Source: Ruegeria arenilitoris (GTDB taxonomy: Bacteria; Pseudomonadota; Alphaproteobacteria; Rhodobacterales; Rhodobacteraceae). From it: 64,000 bases of DNA. Each line of letters begins with the position of its first letter. Positions within the stretch are counted from its first letter, which is position 1. The translations under genes and the position numbers were made by a program. Positions 41,082 through 52,243 of this stretch are shown piece by piece. A model generated the notes under the pieces. It saw only the letters and a list, made by a program, of their open reading frames with translations, had not been told where the DNA came from and made no database searches. The stretch is from NCBI RefSeq assembly GCF_013030985.1, contig NZ_WPYP01000006.1, forward strand, positions 1 to 64,000. The letters are read 5' to 3'.

Positions 41082-41981
41082 TTACGCCGTGATTTCCAAT
41101 CCCGCCTGTCCGCAGACATCAACGATATGGTCATAACCCTTCTTGGAATACTCATAGGGCGGTGCCTTGGCTGGGTCCTGTTCGGCCTCGACCACGATCC
41201 AGCCCTCGTAATCCATCGCCTTGAGCGCATTGGCGACCGCCTGGAAATCAATGCAGCCATCGCTGGGCACGGTAAAGGCCCCGGCGATCACCGCGTCCAG
41301 GAAGCTGCGATTGTTCTCACGCGTATCCTGCACGATGGACGGGCGGATATCCTTGAAATGCACGTGATGTACCCGGTCACCCCAGCGGTTGAGGGTTGCC
41401 ATGAGGTCGCCGCCGCTGAACAGCAGGTGGCCGGTGTCAAAGCACAGCTTCACCTCGGGGCCCGCCCCCTCCATCAACCAGTTCACGTCATCTTCGGTTT
41501 CGATGATCGTGCCCATGTGATGGTGATAAGCCATCGGCATACCCTGATCGGCCATCCATTTCGCCAATTCGGTGAGCTTGGCCGCATAGGCCAAAACCTC
41601 ATCTTTCGACAGCTTGGGGCGATCATTGACCGGGGTTCCGATCTGACCCTGCACGGTGTTGGAACACTCGGCATAGACGATGCAGGGGCTGTTCAGCGCC
41701 ACGAACTGTTCGACCTGCTCGCGGACGGCCTCGCGTTCGGCCGCGAAATCGTTGACCAGCGTGTTGCCCGAGCACCAGCCGCCACAGAGCGCGATATCAT
41801 TGCCGTCCAGATAGGCGCGCAGACCTTCGGTGTCGCTGGGCATCCGCTGGCCACGTTCGACACCGGTATAGCCGATCTCGCGCGCCTCTTTCAGCGCCTG
41901 CTCCATGGTATAGGCAGCGGTCAGGTCCGGCAGGTCGTCATTTTGCCAGGCGATCGGAGAGATCCCGATTTTCACGCTCAT
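41082..41981 (-). CDS. iolE: Myo-inosose-2 dehydratase IolE
   Basis: This 299-residue TIM-barrel isomerase-like enzyme dehydrates 2-keto-myo-inositol to 3D-trihydroxycyclohexanedione. It begins VKIGISPIAWQNDDLPDL, an IolE signature, and has YHHHMGTIIET (metal His), LCFDTGHLLFSGGD (Asp, His) and VHFKDIRP with WIVVEAEQDP (Glu) near the end. It overlaps iolD by four bases. Length and motifs are normal. Confidence 0.95.
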   Translation of the reverse strand: MSVKIGISPIAWQNDDLPDLTAAYTMEQALKEAREIGYTGVERGQRMPSDTEGLRAYLDGNDIALCGGWCSGNTLVNDFAAEREAVREQVEQFVALNSPCIVYAECSNTVQGQIGTPVNDRPKLSKDEVLAYAAKLTELAKWMADQGMPMAYHHHMGTIIETEDDVNWLMEGAGPEVKLCFDTGHLLFSGGDLMATLNRWGDRVHHVHFKDIRPSIVQDTRENNRSFLDAVIAGAFTVPSDGCIDFQAVANALKAMDYEGWIVVEAEQDPAKAPPYEYSKKGYDHIVDVCGQAGLEITA

Positions 41982-43810
41982 TTGGTATTTCTTTCCTTAA
42001 GTGCGACCTCATAGGCCGCGCGTTTTTCATTCACTTCGGGGCGGATGCTGACCTCGGGTACGGCCACTTCCCACCATGTGCCGCCAAATTCGGTGGACGG
42101 GTAGGGATCGGTGTCGATGACGACCACAAACGGACCCTTGACGTCGTCCCGTTTGGCCAGCGCCTCTTCAAGCTCGGCAATCGAGCTGACCTTGACCGAG
42201 GTTGCCCCCATCGCCGCCGCATGGGCCGCAAAATCGATGGCAGAGGGCGTGTCGTGGACCGCGTGATCCAGCAGGTTGTTGAACTCGGCCCCGCCGGTGC
42301 CCATCTGCAAGCGGTTGATGCAGCCAAAGCCGCGGTTGTCGGTGATCACGACGGTGAACGAGATCCCCATCATCGCGGCCGAGGCCATTTCCGAGTTCGC
42401 CATCATATAGGTGCCGTCGCCGGTAAAGCAGATCACGTCACGCTCGGGTTGTGCCATCTTGATACCCATGGCGCCCGCAATCTCGTACCCCATGCAGCTA
42501 AAGCCGTATTCCATGTGATAGGCCCCGGGGCGCGGCGCTTTCCACAGCTTGTGCAGCTCACCGGGCATAGTGCCCGCCGCGCACATCACAACCGTATCGT
42601 CATGCGAGGCGCGCTGCACCGCGCCGACCACCTGCATGTCGGTGGGCAGAGCGTTGCCATCGCCCGGCGCGTCGGTCAGCTTGTCGACCTTGCCGAACCA
42701 ATCCGCTTTCAGCGTGTCGGCGACAGGGTCGGCGCGGAATCCCTGCAAGGCGGTCCCCAACTCCTCAAGCCCGACACGGGCATCGGCTTGCAGCGGCATG
42801 GCGCCATGTTTCTCGGCATCATAGGCGGCGGTGTTCAGGCTGATCATCTCACGCTCGGGGTTCGAGAACAGGCCCCACGAGCCGGTGGTGAAATCCTGAA
42901 AGCGCGTACCGACGCCCAGCACCAGATCGGCCTCGGCACAGACATCGTTGGCGGGTTCGCCGCCGGTCACGCCGATGGGGCCAAGGTTCAGCGGATGATC
43001 CCAGGCCAAGGCCGATTTACCGGCCTGCGTTTCCGCAACAGGGATGTTGTGCGTTTCAACAAAGCTCTGCAGCGCATCGGTTGCGCCCGAGTAATGCACC
43101 CCGCCCCCGGCAACGATGACCGGGCGTTTGGCCGCCTTGATCGCGGCGACGGCGCGGGCCAGCTCGCCCTCATCCGGGCGGATGCGGCGCTGATACCAGA
43201 CGCGCGGTTCAAAGAAGCTTTCGGGATAGTCATAGGCCTCGGCCTGCACGTCCTGACAGAAGGCCAGCGTCGCCGGTCCGCAATCGGCCGGGTCGGTCAT
43301 GGTACGGAAGGCGCGCGGCAAGGCGGTCAGCAGGTGCTCGGGCCGGGAAATGCGGTCAAAGTAGCGGCTGACCGGTTTGAAACAGTCATTGGCGCTGAGC
43401 GTACCGTCACCGAAATTCTCGATCTGCTGCAACACCGGGTCGGGACCGCGGGTAGCGAACACGTCGCCCGGCACGAACAGAACCGGCAGGCGGTTCACAT
43501 GCGCCAGCGCCGCCGCCGTGACCATGTTTGTGGCCCCCGGCCCGATCGAGGACGTAACCGCCATGGTCCGCGTGCGGCGCATCTGCTTGGCATAGGCAAT
43601 CGCGCAATGCGCCATGGTTTGTTCGTTATGGCCGCGATAGGTGGGCAGGCTGTCTTTGACAGCGTGCAATGCCTCACCCAGCCCTGCCACGTTGCCATGG
43701 CCGAAAATGGCCCAGACACCTGCGATGAACGGCTCTCCGCCCTCGTTCATCTGCGCGCCCAAATAGCGCACCAAAGCTTGCGCTGCGGTCAGTCGGACTG
43801 TCTTGCCCAT
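41978..43810 (-). CDS. iolD: 3D-(3,5/4)-trihydroxycyclohexane-1,2-dione acylhydrolase IolD
   Basis: This 610-residue thiamine-diphosphate enzyme opens the inositol ring to 5-deoxyglucuronate. The TPP enzyme N-terminal domain carries GVWAIFGHGNVAGLGEAL and the catalytic Glu region; the central domain has AGGGVHYSGATDAL, and the C-terminal TPP motif is CFTGDGTYMMANSEMASA (GDG and following N). ATG 43810 is chosen over an in-frame start at 43828 because AAAGGGATC lies upstream of it. It follows the ABC ATPase gene in the same operon and overlaps iolE by four bases. Confidence 0.95.
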   Translation of the reverse strand: MGKTVRLTAAQALVRYLGAQMNEGGEPFIAGVWAIFGHGNVAGLGEALHAVKDSLPTYRGHNEQTMAHCAIAYAKQMRRTRTMAVTSSIGPGATNMVTAAALAHVNRLPVLFVPGDVFATRGPDPVLQQIENFGDGTLSANDCFKPVSRYFDRISRPEHLLTALPRAFRTMTDPADCGPATLAFCQDVQAEAYDYPESFFEPRVWYQRRIRPDEGELARAVAAIKAAKRPVIVAGGGVHYSGATDALQSFVETHNIPVAETQAGKSALAWDHPLNLGPIGVTGGEPANDVCAEADLVLGVGTRFQDFTTGSWGLFSNPEREMISLNTAAYDAEKHGAMPLQADARVGLEELGTALQGFRADPVADTLKADWFGKVDKLTDAPGDGNALPTDMQVVGAVQRASHDDTVVMCAAGTMPGELHKLWKAPRPGAYHMEYGFSCMGYEIAGAMGIKMAQPERDVICFTGDGTYMMANSEMASAAMMGISFTVVITDNRGFGCINRLQMGTGGAEFNNLLDHAVHDTPSAIDFAAHAAAMGATSVKVSSIAELEEALAKRDDVKGPFVVVIDTDPYPSTEFGGTWWEVAVPEVSIRPEVNEKRAAYEVALKERNTK

Positions 43811-43902
43811 TGTGATCCCTTTCAACACAAGGCCATTATGGCCAATTCCGCAATTTCGATAGTTGGTGGGCCTCTGGCCCCTGAGGGGGGGGAGGAACGG
43901 TG

Positions 43903-44721
43903 TTAAACCGTACCGCCCAAAGACCCTTCCAATTCGGCCATTTCCTGACCGCCTGCCATAAGGTCTTGCAGTTCCTCGGGCGTGATTTCGCCCCGTTTCG
44001 CGGTGCCCAGAGTCTTGCCCCGGTTCAACACGGTAAATCGATCGCCCACCGCCAGCGCATGGCGCACGTTGTGGCTGATGAAGACAACGCCCACGCCCTG
44101 GCTGCGCACTCGGTCTATGGTCGCCAGAACATTCGACGTTTGGCGCACCCCAAGGGCCGAGGTCGGTTCGTCCAGGATCAGGATTTTGGCACCGAAATAA
44201 ACCGCGCGCGCAATCGCAACGGTCTGCCGCTCACCACCGGACAGCGTGCCCACCGCCTGATCCGGTCCGCGCAGGTTGATGCCCATCTTGCGCATCTCTT
44301 CCATGCAAACGTCGTTGGCCTGTTCAACATCGAACCGCTTGAGCAGACCCTTTCCTTTGGTTGGCTCGCGCCCCATGAAGAAGTTCCGCGTCACGCTCAT
44401 CAGCGGGATCATCGCAAGGTCCTGGAACACGGTCGCAATGCCCGCCTCCATCGCATCGCGCGGGGTGTCGAAATGCAGCGGCTTGCCTTCGAAAAAGATC
44501 TCGCCTTTGGTGGGTTTGTGCACCCCGGACATGGTCTTGATGAAGGTCGATTTGCCCGCACCGTTGTCGCCCAGCAAGCAGTGGCATTCACCCGGTTTGA
44601 CGTCAAAGCTGACACCAGCCAAGGCGATGATGTTGCCAAAGTGCTTTTCGATGTCTTTCATTTCAACGATGGGCGCCACGTCGGTCGCATCGCCGTGGTG
44701 GAACTTGGTGTCTTCGGTCAT
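43903..44721 (-). CDS. Sugar/inositol ABC transporter ATP-binding protein (single-domain)
   Basis: This 272-residue ATPase for a carbohydrate-uptake-2 type importer has Walker [10 protein letters not shown], signature LSGGERQTV, Walker [13 protein letters not shown] and the H-loop FISHN. Unlike RbsA/XylG it carries only one ABC domain, as in the FrcA-type fructose/inositol importers of alphaproteobacteria. It starts 1 base after the permease gene and is followed by iolD, so uptake and catabolism share one transcript. Substrate myo-inositol is inferred from context. Confidence 0.87.
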   Translation of the reverse strand: MTEDTKFHHGDATDVAPIVEMKDIEKHFGNIIALAGVSFDVKPGECHCLLGDNGAGKSTFIKTMSGVHKPTKGEIFFEGKPLHFDTPRDAMEAGIATVFQDLAMIPLMSVTRNFFMGREPTKGKGLLKRFDVEQANDVCMEEMRKMGINLRGPDQAVGTLSGGERQTVAIARAVYFGAKILILDEPTSALGVRQTSNVLATIDRVRSQGVGVVFISHNVRHALAVGDRFTVLNRGKTLGTAKRGEITPEELQDLMAGGQEMAELEGSLGGTV

Positions 44722-44722
44722 A

Positions 44723-45829
44723 TCAGCGCTCCCCGGTTACGCGTTTACGGATCGCGTTGTTGAACAGAACGGCGATCAGCAGCATGGCGCCCAGGAAGAC
44801 CTGGAACCAGTCCTGATCGAAGTCGGTATAGGTCAGGCCGATGACAACCATGCCAAAGATGATCGAGCCGAAGAACGCCCCGATAGCCGAGCCATAGCCA
44901 CCGGTCAGCAGACAGCCCCCGATCACGGCTGCGATGATCGCCTCGAATTCTTTCTGGAAACCCCGGCGCGCGTCGGTTGAACCGGCATCCATCACGGTGA
45001 TGATCGCCACCAACGCGGCGCAGCAGGCCGTCAGCATAAACAGGGAGACTTTGACGCGGTTCACTGGAACACCCGAGTTGGATGCGGCCGTCTTGTCGCC
45101 GCCCGAAGCAAAGATCCAGTTCCCCGCAGGAGTGCGCAGCAGTACATATGTTGCAGCCAGCGCCATCACGATGAACCACAGGATTTCGACCGGGATACCC
45201 GGCACTTTCGGCGCACCGCTCTTGAAGGTATCGATCGCACCCTTCTCGGCCAGCCAAGCGAACAGGCTGCCAAAGGCCTCGCCCGAGAAAAACGGCGCCA
45301 GCCAGTCATTATCGGTCGCGTCACGCACGCCGCGCAACTGGGTCGATCCCCCGGTCGCCATTTTCAAACCGACCAGAGAAAGCCCCCGCAAAATAAACAG
45401 AAACGCCAACGTCACGATAAAGGACGGCAGGCCCGAGCGGATCACGATATTGCCGTTGATCGCACCGACCATGGCCGCAAAAACAAACGTCATCGGGATC
45501 GCGGCGATCAGCGGCAACTGCCAGGTCACCACGCAGACGCCGAAGAACAGGCCGGAAAACGCCACCATCGAACCGATGGACAAGTCAAACTCGCCGCCGA
45601 TCATGAGCAAAGCGGCCCCGATGGCGAGGATACCCAATTGCGCCGCAGGCGTCATGAAGTTCATCACTCCGGCAAGAGTGAACATCGATTCATCTGCGGT
45701 GATCGCAAAGAAGATGACCACAAGGACGACACCTGCCATCGCACCAAGTTCGGGGCGCTTCATTAGCTTGGTCAAAAACGGTTCGCTTTTGACCCTTTCG
45801 TCCGCTGCAACTTGCGCTGACTGACTCAT
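44723..45829 (-). CDS. Sugar/inositol ABC transporter permease (BPD_transp_2 family)
   Basis: This 368-residue inner-membrane permease has about ten hydrophobic helices, with [19 protein letters not shown] (typical of the ribose/inositol family) and the cytoplasmic [21 protein letters not shown] coupling region (key part [11 protein letters not shown]). ATG 45829 follows GGAGGAAAAC. An intercistronic stem-loop separates it from the binding-protein gene upstream, a common way to keep the binding protein more abundant. It works with the ATPase and binding protein on either side. Confidence 0.9.
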   Translation of the reverse strand: MSQSAQVAADERVKSEPFLTKLMKRPELGAMAGVVLVVIFFAITADESMFTLAGVMNFMTPAAQLGILAIGAALLMIGGEFDLSIGSMVAFSGLFFGVCVVTWQLPLIAAIPMTFVFAAMVGAINGNIVIRSGLPSFIVTLAFLFILRGLSLVGLKMATGGSTQLRGVRDATDNDWLAPFFSGEAFGSLFAWLAEKGAIDTFKSGAPKVPGIPVEILWFIVMALAATYVLLRTPAGNWIFASGGDKTAASNSGVPVNRVKVSLFMLTACCAALVAIITVMDAGSTDARRGFQKEFEAIIAAVIGGCLLTGGYGSAIGAFFGSIIFGMVVIGLTYTDFDQDWFQVFLGAMLLIAVLFNNAIRKRVTGER

Positions 45830-45850
45830 GTTTTCCTCCCAATTCGGTTG

Positions 45851-45873
45851 AAACGGCGCACGTAGCGCCGTTT
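45851..45873 (-). terminator. Intercistronic stem-loop between binding-protein and permease genes
   Basis: AAACGGCGC at 45851-45859 pairs perfectly with GCGCCGTTT at 45865-45873 around a 5-base loop. It lies 22 bases before the binding-protein stop coordinate (45896) and after it in transcription. It would partly end transcription or protect the 3' end of the binding-protein mRNA. Confidence 0.6.
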
Positions 45874-45895
45874 CTTTTGTCACTGCCCCGTCGGG

Positions 45896-46816
45896 TCAGC
45901 GAATGCCCTGCGATGACAGGTCGATCACCTGTGCGGCCTTTTCCTGAGTTACCAGGTTTGGACCGGAAGGTACGTTGCCACCCGGCATCAGACCGTATTT
46001 GGCGTGCAGGCCCATGAAGTTAACCGCCAGATAACCCTGCAGATACTGCTGCTGGTCGATTGCAAAGGCCGCGTCACCGTCTGCAATCGACTGCAGGAAG
46101 TTGGCCGACAGGTCGAACGAGGCCACGTTCACGTCACGTCCCGATGCTTTGACAGCTTCTACCGTCGGTTCACCGGCCGAGCTGGCACCCAACGCCATGA
46201 CAGTGTCTACATCTTCGTTCGCGGCCAAAGCAGCAGCGACTTTCGACTCGATTTCAGACGGGTCGTTTGATGTCGGCAGCACTTCGACATTGCCGCCGAA
46301 ACCTTCGGCGAAGCCCGCGCAGCGCAGGTCAAGTGCGACGTTGCCAACCTCGTGGTTCACACAGATCGCGGTTTTGCCGCCCATCGAGGCCAGTGCCTCA
46401 CCGGCGGCTTTACCCGCGTCGAATTCATCCTGACCAACGTGCAGGAGTGCGCCCAGATCCTTGGAAACATCTGACCCCGAGTTGATCGAAATCACCGGGA
46501 TACCGGCCGCAACCGCACGTTCGATTGACGGGCCAAGCGCATCCGCGTCGGGGATCGAAACGATCAGCCCGTCAGGCTCCTGGTTCACGGCGGCATCGAT
46601 CAGTTGCGACATGGCCACCATATCGAAGGTCTCGGGCGCGCGGTATTCGACGTTGACGCCGACATCCTTGCCCGCCTGTTCAACGCCGTTCTTGACGACG
46701 TTCCAGAACGCGTCATTTGCCTGACCGTGCGACACAACCACGATTTCCTGCGCAAATGCAGGCGTGGCCAGGGCCAGAGCACCGGCAGCCAGTGCGCCTT
46801 TTACGAACTTGTTCAT
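45896..46816 (-). CDS. Sugar/inositol ABC transporter substrate-binding protein
   Basis: This 306-residue periplasmic protein of the Peripla_BP_4 family has a signal peptide (MNKFVKGALAAGALALATPAFA, cleavage after about residue 22). The mature protein shows VVSHGQANDAFWNVVKNGVEQAG (ligand-contact region, in parts) and IPDADALGPSIERAVAAGIPVISINSGSD (key part AAGIPVISINSG). ATG 46816 follows GGAGGAAAC. It heads the operon SBP, permease, ATPase, iolD, iolE, PhyH, iolB, SDR. The operator at 46945 lies about 130 bases upstream. Inositol is the most likely ligand. Confidence 0.9.
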   Translation of the reverse strand: MNKFVKGALAAGALALATPAFAQEIVVVSHGQANDAFWNVVKNGVEQAGKDVGVNVEYRAPETFDMVAMSQLIDAAVNQEPDGLIVSIPDADALGPSIERAVAAGIPVISINSGSDVSKDLGALLHVGQDEFDAGKAAGEALASMGGKTAICVNHEVGNVALDLRCAGFAEGFGGNVEVLPTSNDPSEIESKVAAALAANEDVDTVMALGASSAGEPTVEAVKASGRDVNVASFDLSANFLQSIADGDAAFAIDQQQYLQGYLAVNFMGLHAKYGLMPGGNVPSGPNLVTQEKAAQVIDLSSQGIR

Positions 46817-46941
46817 TTTGTTTCCTCCCATAAAAAACAGTCTGTCTTTTTTGCCGGGGCATCAGCCCCAGTCATTCGGATCCACCGAATCTCCTCCGCT
46901 CCGGAAACTGACAGAGCTTGCTACAGTTTCCGGATATCGAC

Positions 46942-47955
46942 TCATTTTGCAACCGGTTTCAAAACATCGGCCAATAGGACGGGCTGCCCGGTCCGCGCCG
47001 AATTGGTCGCGGCCTCGGCCATCGCCAACGCGGCAACGCCATCCTCCAGTGTCACCGGCATCGCCGAGTCGGTCAGCACGGCCTGAACAAACGCGTCCCA
47101 TTCCGCGCGATAGGCGGGCATGTAGCGTTCCAGGAAAAAATATGTCGGCTTGGCCCCGGTCACGCCATCGGCCGTCGATTTGACCACGGCGTTTTCAAGA
47201 ATGTTATGGGCCTGAAGCAGCCCGCCCGAGCCCAGCATTTCGATCCGCTGGTCATAGCCGTAGACTGCCCGCCGGGAATTTTTGATCACCACGATCTTGC
47301 CATCGGCATAAGTCATTGTGACCACGGCAGTATCCACATCCCCCGCGCGTCCGATCTCGGGGTCGACGATTGAGGTGCCAACGGCAGTAATCCGTTCCGG
47401 CAGCTGGCCCATCAAGTAATTCGCCATGTCGAAATCATGGATCATCATGTCCCGGAACAGACCGCCCGAAACCTTGACATAGCTGATCGGCGGCGGGGCC
47501 GGGTCGTATGAGGTGATGGACAGCATCTCGGTCGTGCCGATCTCACCCTGATCGGCGGCCGATTTCAGGGTCGAGAAACTGGGGTCAAACCGGCGGTTGA
47601 ACCCGACCATCACCGGACGACCGGTTTCGGCTGCAACCGCCTGGCAGGCCAGCGCCCGTTCAAGGCTGAGGTCAACGGGTTTTTCGCACAGAACCGCCTT
47701 GCCAGCCTGCGTGGCGGCTTCGATCAGGTCAGAATGGGTATCCGTCGGCGTCGCGATCAGCACCGCATCAATTGACGGGTCCGCGATGATGTCCTGGGAC
47801 TCACGGGCCTTTGCTCCCTGTTCCGCAGCAAGGCTTTCAGCCGCTTCGGAAATCGCGTCGGAAACCGCGCAGAGCTGACTTTGAGGATGCGCGGCAATGG
47901 CCTGTGCGTGCACCCGGCCAATGCGTCCGGCACCAAGCAGTCCGATTCTCAGCAT
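46942..47955 (-). CDS. iolG: Inositol 2-dehydrogenase, IolG type (Gfo/Idh/MocA family)
   Basis: This 337-residue NAD-dependent enzyme should oxidise myo-inositol to 2-keto-myo-inositol. It has the Rossmann motif GLLGAGRIGRVHA (residues 5-17), EKPVDLS (about 93-99), and the catalytic DMMIHDFDMANYLMG (Asp and His) and MLSITSYDPAPPPISY. ATG 47955 begins the conserved start; the frame opens at 48039. A perfect operator lies 44 bases upstream, and another operator is embedded in its last codons (46945-46964). Other Gfo/Idh members exist in the locus, but this one is closest to IolG. Confidence 0.87.
   Translation of the reverse strand: MLRIGLLGAGRIGRVHAQAIAAHPQSQLCAVSDAISEAAESLAAEQGAKARESQDIIADPSIDAVLIATPTDTHSDLIEAATQAGKAVLCEKPVDLSLERALACQAVAAETGRPVMVGFNRRFDPSFSTLKSAADQGEIGTTEMLSITSYDPAPPPISYVKVSGGLFRDMMIHDFDMANYLMGQLPERITAVGTSIVDPEIGRAGDVDTAVVTMTYADGKIVVIKNSRRAVYGYDQRIEMLGSGGLLQAHNILENAVVKSTADGVTGAKPTYFFLERYMPAYRAEWDAFVQAVLTDSAMPVTLEDGVAALAMAEAATNSARTGQPVLLADVLKPVAK
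46945..46964. promoter_or_regulatory. LacI-type operator embedded in the 3' end of iolG
   Basis: TTTTGCAACCGGTTTCAAAA is a 20-bp palindrome with one mismatched pair. It encodes the final iolG residues VLKPVAK and sits 128 bases upstream of the binding-protein start, so it should regulate the transporter operon. Confidence 0.72.
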
Positions 47956-47998
47956 GCGGTTCTCCCGATTCTTTGATTTGGCGATACAATGTTTCCTT

Positions 47999-48014
47999 TT
48001 GCAACCGGTTGCAA
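47999..48014. promoter_or_regulatory. LacI-type operator upstream of iolG
   Basis: TTGCAACCGGTTGCAA is a perfect 16-bp palindrome, identical in its core to the site at 34592. It lies 44 bases before the iolG start codon. Confidence 0.87.
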
Positions 48015-48089
48015 TATTTTTTTCGACACAAACGGGCACAACGCAAAATCACGCGGATTAGCGGGTGTTGGCGGGCTTGAAAATAGGAC

Positions 48090-48166
48090 TGGCGATCCCG
48101 GAAGGACTCGAACCCTCAACCTGCTGATTAGAAGTCAGCTGCTCTATCCAGTTGAGCTACGGGACC
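48090..48166 (-). tRNA. tRNA-Arg (anticodon TCT)
   Basis: On the minus strand the 77-nt gene has acceptor GGTCCCG with CGGGATC, D-arm TAGCTCAACTGGATAGAGCA, anticodon stem GCTGA/TCAGC around CTTCTAA (anticodon TCT, Arg), T-arm GAGGGTTCGAGTCCTTC and an encoded GCCA end. All features are canonical. It lies between iolG and the GNAT gene. Confidence 0.95.
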
Positions 48167-48187
48167 GCTGCGCCCTTCTTGCGGTTT

Positions 48188-48664
48188 TTACGGGCGGGGT
48201 TCAAGACCCAAGCGCATGAAGGCGCTGTTTGGGTCGGCCTCGTATCCGTAGATCGGCCCGCAATAGGAATATCCATGCGCCTCATAGAGTTTGCGGGCCG
48301 CGTCATATTCCGGCAGATGCGCCGCGCCGGTTTCCAGAACCAACGCAGAGATTCCGTCGGTTCGGGCAAGTTCGGCCAGATGTATCATCATCTTACGCGC
48401 CAGACCGCGGCCGCGTGCCTGCGCCAGAATATGCACCGATTTCACCTCGGCCGTGCCATCCGGCAGCACCTTGAGCGCACCACACCCGACTGGCTGACCC
48501 GCGTCATACATGGCCCAGAACCGAATCCCCGGCCCGGACAGCGCCTCGGCATCCATGGTGTGATTGCTTTCCGCGGGGCCAGCGGTTTCGCTATGGGCAA
48601 AATGCGCCTCAACCACCGGGCGCAGCGCATCCGAGGTCGGATCGGCCTCGCGGATGTCGATCAA
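48188..48664 (-). CDS. GNAT-family N-acetyltransferase
   Basis: This 158-residue acetyltransferase has the GNAT core: MYDAGQPVGCGALKVL, then VKSVHILAQARGRGLARKMMIHL, where the Q/RxxGxG/A acetyl-CoA loop is ARGRGLA, and LETGAAHLPEYDAARKLYEAHGY near the C-terminus (key part ARKLYEAHGY). The start is uncertain: TTG 48664 directly follows the stop of the complex I subunit gene and gives the usual IDIREAD beginning; an in-frame ATG at 48712 would add 16 residues. The two genes are co-transcribed. The substrate is unknown. Confidence 0.82.
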   Translation of the reverse strand: MIDIREADPTSDALRPVVEAHFAHSETAGPAESNHTMDAEALSGPGIRFWAMYDAGQPVGCGALKVLPDGTAEVKSVHILAQARGRGLARKMMIHLAELARTDGISALVLETGAAHLPEYDAARKLYEAHGYSYCGPIYGYEADPNSAFMRLGLEPRP

Positions 48665-48665
48665 T

Positions 48666-48977
48666 TCAGTGGGTCCAGGGCGCGCGCCGGTCGGTGGCAA
48701 AATTCTCACCATAGCCACGGGCGCGCAGGTTGGGCTTGCGCTTGTGCGGCTCGCTGACCTGCGCGTCGATCCCATTGTCCTTGGCGTAGTCCAGCGCCTC
48801 TTCCTTGGTGTCGAACTTCAGGCGCACCTGGGTCTGCGTGTCGTTCGACGAGGTCCAGCCCATCAGCGGATCCACCGCACGCGCAGACGCGGGGGCGTAT
48901 TCCAGAACCCACTTGCGGGTCTTGGCCATCCCCGAGGTCATCGCGTTTCGCGAAGGCTGGTAAATCCGTGCGCGCAT
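48666..48977 (-). CDS. NADH:ubiquinone oxidoreductase accessory subunit (NDUFS4 / ETC complex I subunit family)
   Basis: This 103-residue protein is homologous to mitochondrial NDUFS4, an accessory subunit of complex I retained in alphaproteobacteria. The family core is visible: [14 protein letters not shown], then [27 protein letters not shown] (key part GWTSSNDT), [15 protein letters not shown] and RAPWTH at the end. It docks on the peripheral arm on the cytoplasmic side. It is upstream of the GNAT gene in the same transcript and divergent from uvrB. Confidence 0.92.
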   Translation of the reverse strand: MRARIYQPSRNAMTSGMAKTRKWVLEYAPASARAVDPLMGWTSSNDTQTQVRLKFDTKEEALDYAKDNGIDAQVSEPHKRKPNLRARGYGENFATDRRAPWTH

Positions 48978-49130
48978 GTCGCCTCTCCGTACTCACTTGG
49001 CTAGGAGTGTTTATGCGCCAGACGCGCGGCGTGGACAAGTCCGCAATTGTCGCAACTTAGAGTGTTTGAAATGCCCCCTTGAACAAGAACAAAAACAGAT
49101 CAAAATCAGGCGCGAAAGGAATCTCCCCTG

Positions 49131-51317
<2,187 letters not shown>

Positions 51318-51369
51318 CGGCATACGAGCTCTCCGCGACCAGACGTTACGCGTTACCCCATACCACAAC

Positions 51370-51534
51370 TTACTTTTGTTTGCCGCGCGTCGTTGGCTTG
51401 CCTGACCCCGTGTTTTGGCTGGCGTTGTTCCCCTGCGAGCTTCCGCCCTTACGTACTCCGGTGTTTGAGGCAGTGCCTCGCTTGCTTGCCCCCGACGATA
51501 CACTCGGTTTTCCGGAAGACGGTTTTTTTGCCAT
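51370..51534 (-). CDS. 54-residue basic Ser/Gly/Lys-rich microprotein
   Basis: ATG 51534 is preceded by AAAGGAT (51549-51543 on the minus strand). The peptide begins MAKKPSSGKPS and ends TTRGKQK; it is low-complexity, strongly basic and without hydrophobic segments. It lies 11 bases after the small membrane-protein gene, so the two form a pair. It resembles the 42-residue peptide at 28997 in composition and start. The frame could be extended upstream to 51585, but the ribosome binding site argues against it. Function unknown. Confidence 0.55.
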   Translation of the reverse strand: MAKKPSSGKPSVSSGASKRGTASNTGVRKGGSSQGNNASQNTGSGKPTTRGKQK

Positions 51535-51545
51535 TTGGGTATCCT

Positions 51546-52022
51546 TTATACCAGATTGATTAGCCAGGCGGGGATTTGCAAGCACCCCAGTACGATTGCG
51601 CGCCAGAGATTACTACGCGCTTCAGCTATAACTTCTTCATTTTCGTCAAAATATGTGTCGCAGTCTTTCGCCAACAAAGCTTTGGTTTCTTCCAGCGACT
51701 CCATTTTGTTTTCTCGACCGATAATCCAAATGGGATTAAGCTCAAAATTGCACGTTCTCTGAGCGACGCTGACCATCGCTGCAAAATAAAGGGACGCCGA
51801 GAAGGTAAAGATGACAAGCCAGAATTCTACTCGTATCGACAGAAATGTGTAGTCGCCTGTTCCCACTATGTCTTCTAGTTCAACCAACCCGGCAAAGACC
51901 GTACCTATGAGACCGGTCATAGCAGCAGCCATACCTGCTTGGTTTCGGGCGTTTCTCAGGTCTTCCTTCTGCGAGCGCAGTTGAGAGTACGCAATCTCAA
52001 ATGCCAGTTCTTTCTGTGACAT
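51546..52022 (-). CDS. Small membrane protein of unknown function
   Basis: This 158-residue protein has an N-terminal helical part (KELAFEIAYSQLRSQKEDLR), then membrane helices at about 29-48 (AGMAAAMTGLIGTVFAGLVEL), 68-89 (FWLVIFTFSASLYFAAMVSV) and 140-158 (IVLGCLQIPAWLINLV). A soluble loop (about 95-138) is acidic. Its DNA is less GC-rich than uvrB. The microprotein gene follows directly. Neither protein matches a family I know; a toxin-antitoxin or defence pair is possible but unproven. Confidence 0.6.
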   Translation of the reverse strand: MSQKELAFEIAYSQLRSQKEDLRNARNQAGMAAAMTGLIGTVFAGLVELEDIVGTGDYTFLSIRVEFWLVIFTFSASLYFAAMVSVAQRTCNFELNPIWIIGRENKMESLEETKALLAKDCDTYFDENEEVIAEARSNLWRAIVLGCLQIPAWLINLV

Positions 52023-52213
52023 TAGTGTAAGTGGCTCAAAATGATAGCTTTCACAGCGATCTATACATGCACGCTGAAGGAACTCAAGGAGTGGCTACAA
52101 GCGTAGGATGGGTTTCCAACCTATCCCTCCGACGCCTCATAGGATAAAACCTAACCCTACACGTCACTCCACACTTCAAGGTTGCAGCCCAGCGCTCTCT
52201 CCTCCACGTTTGA

Positions 52214-52230
52214 AATCACAAATTGTGATT
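52214..52230. promoter_or_regulatory. Perfect palindrome upstream of the ORF6N gene
   Basis: AATCACAAATTGTGATT is a 17-bp palindrome, ending 14 bases before ATG 52244, so a bound protein would block transcription or translation start. The core TCACA-N3-TGTGA recurs at 52451-52463 inside the gene. Confidence 0.65.
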
Positions 52231-52243
52231 CCAAACGGTTGCC

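Noticed and set aside
48978..49130. LexA/SOS box upstream of uvrB
   Set aside because: GAAC repeats at about 49081-49090 are 2 bases apart, not the GAAC-N7-GAAC or GTTC-N7-GTTC spacing of alphaproteobacterial SOS boxes.
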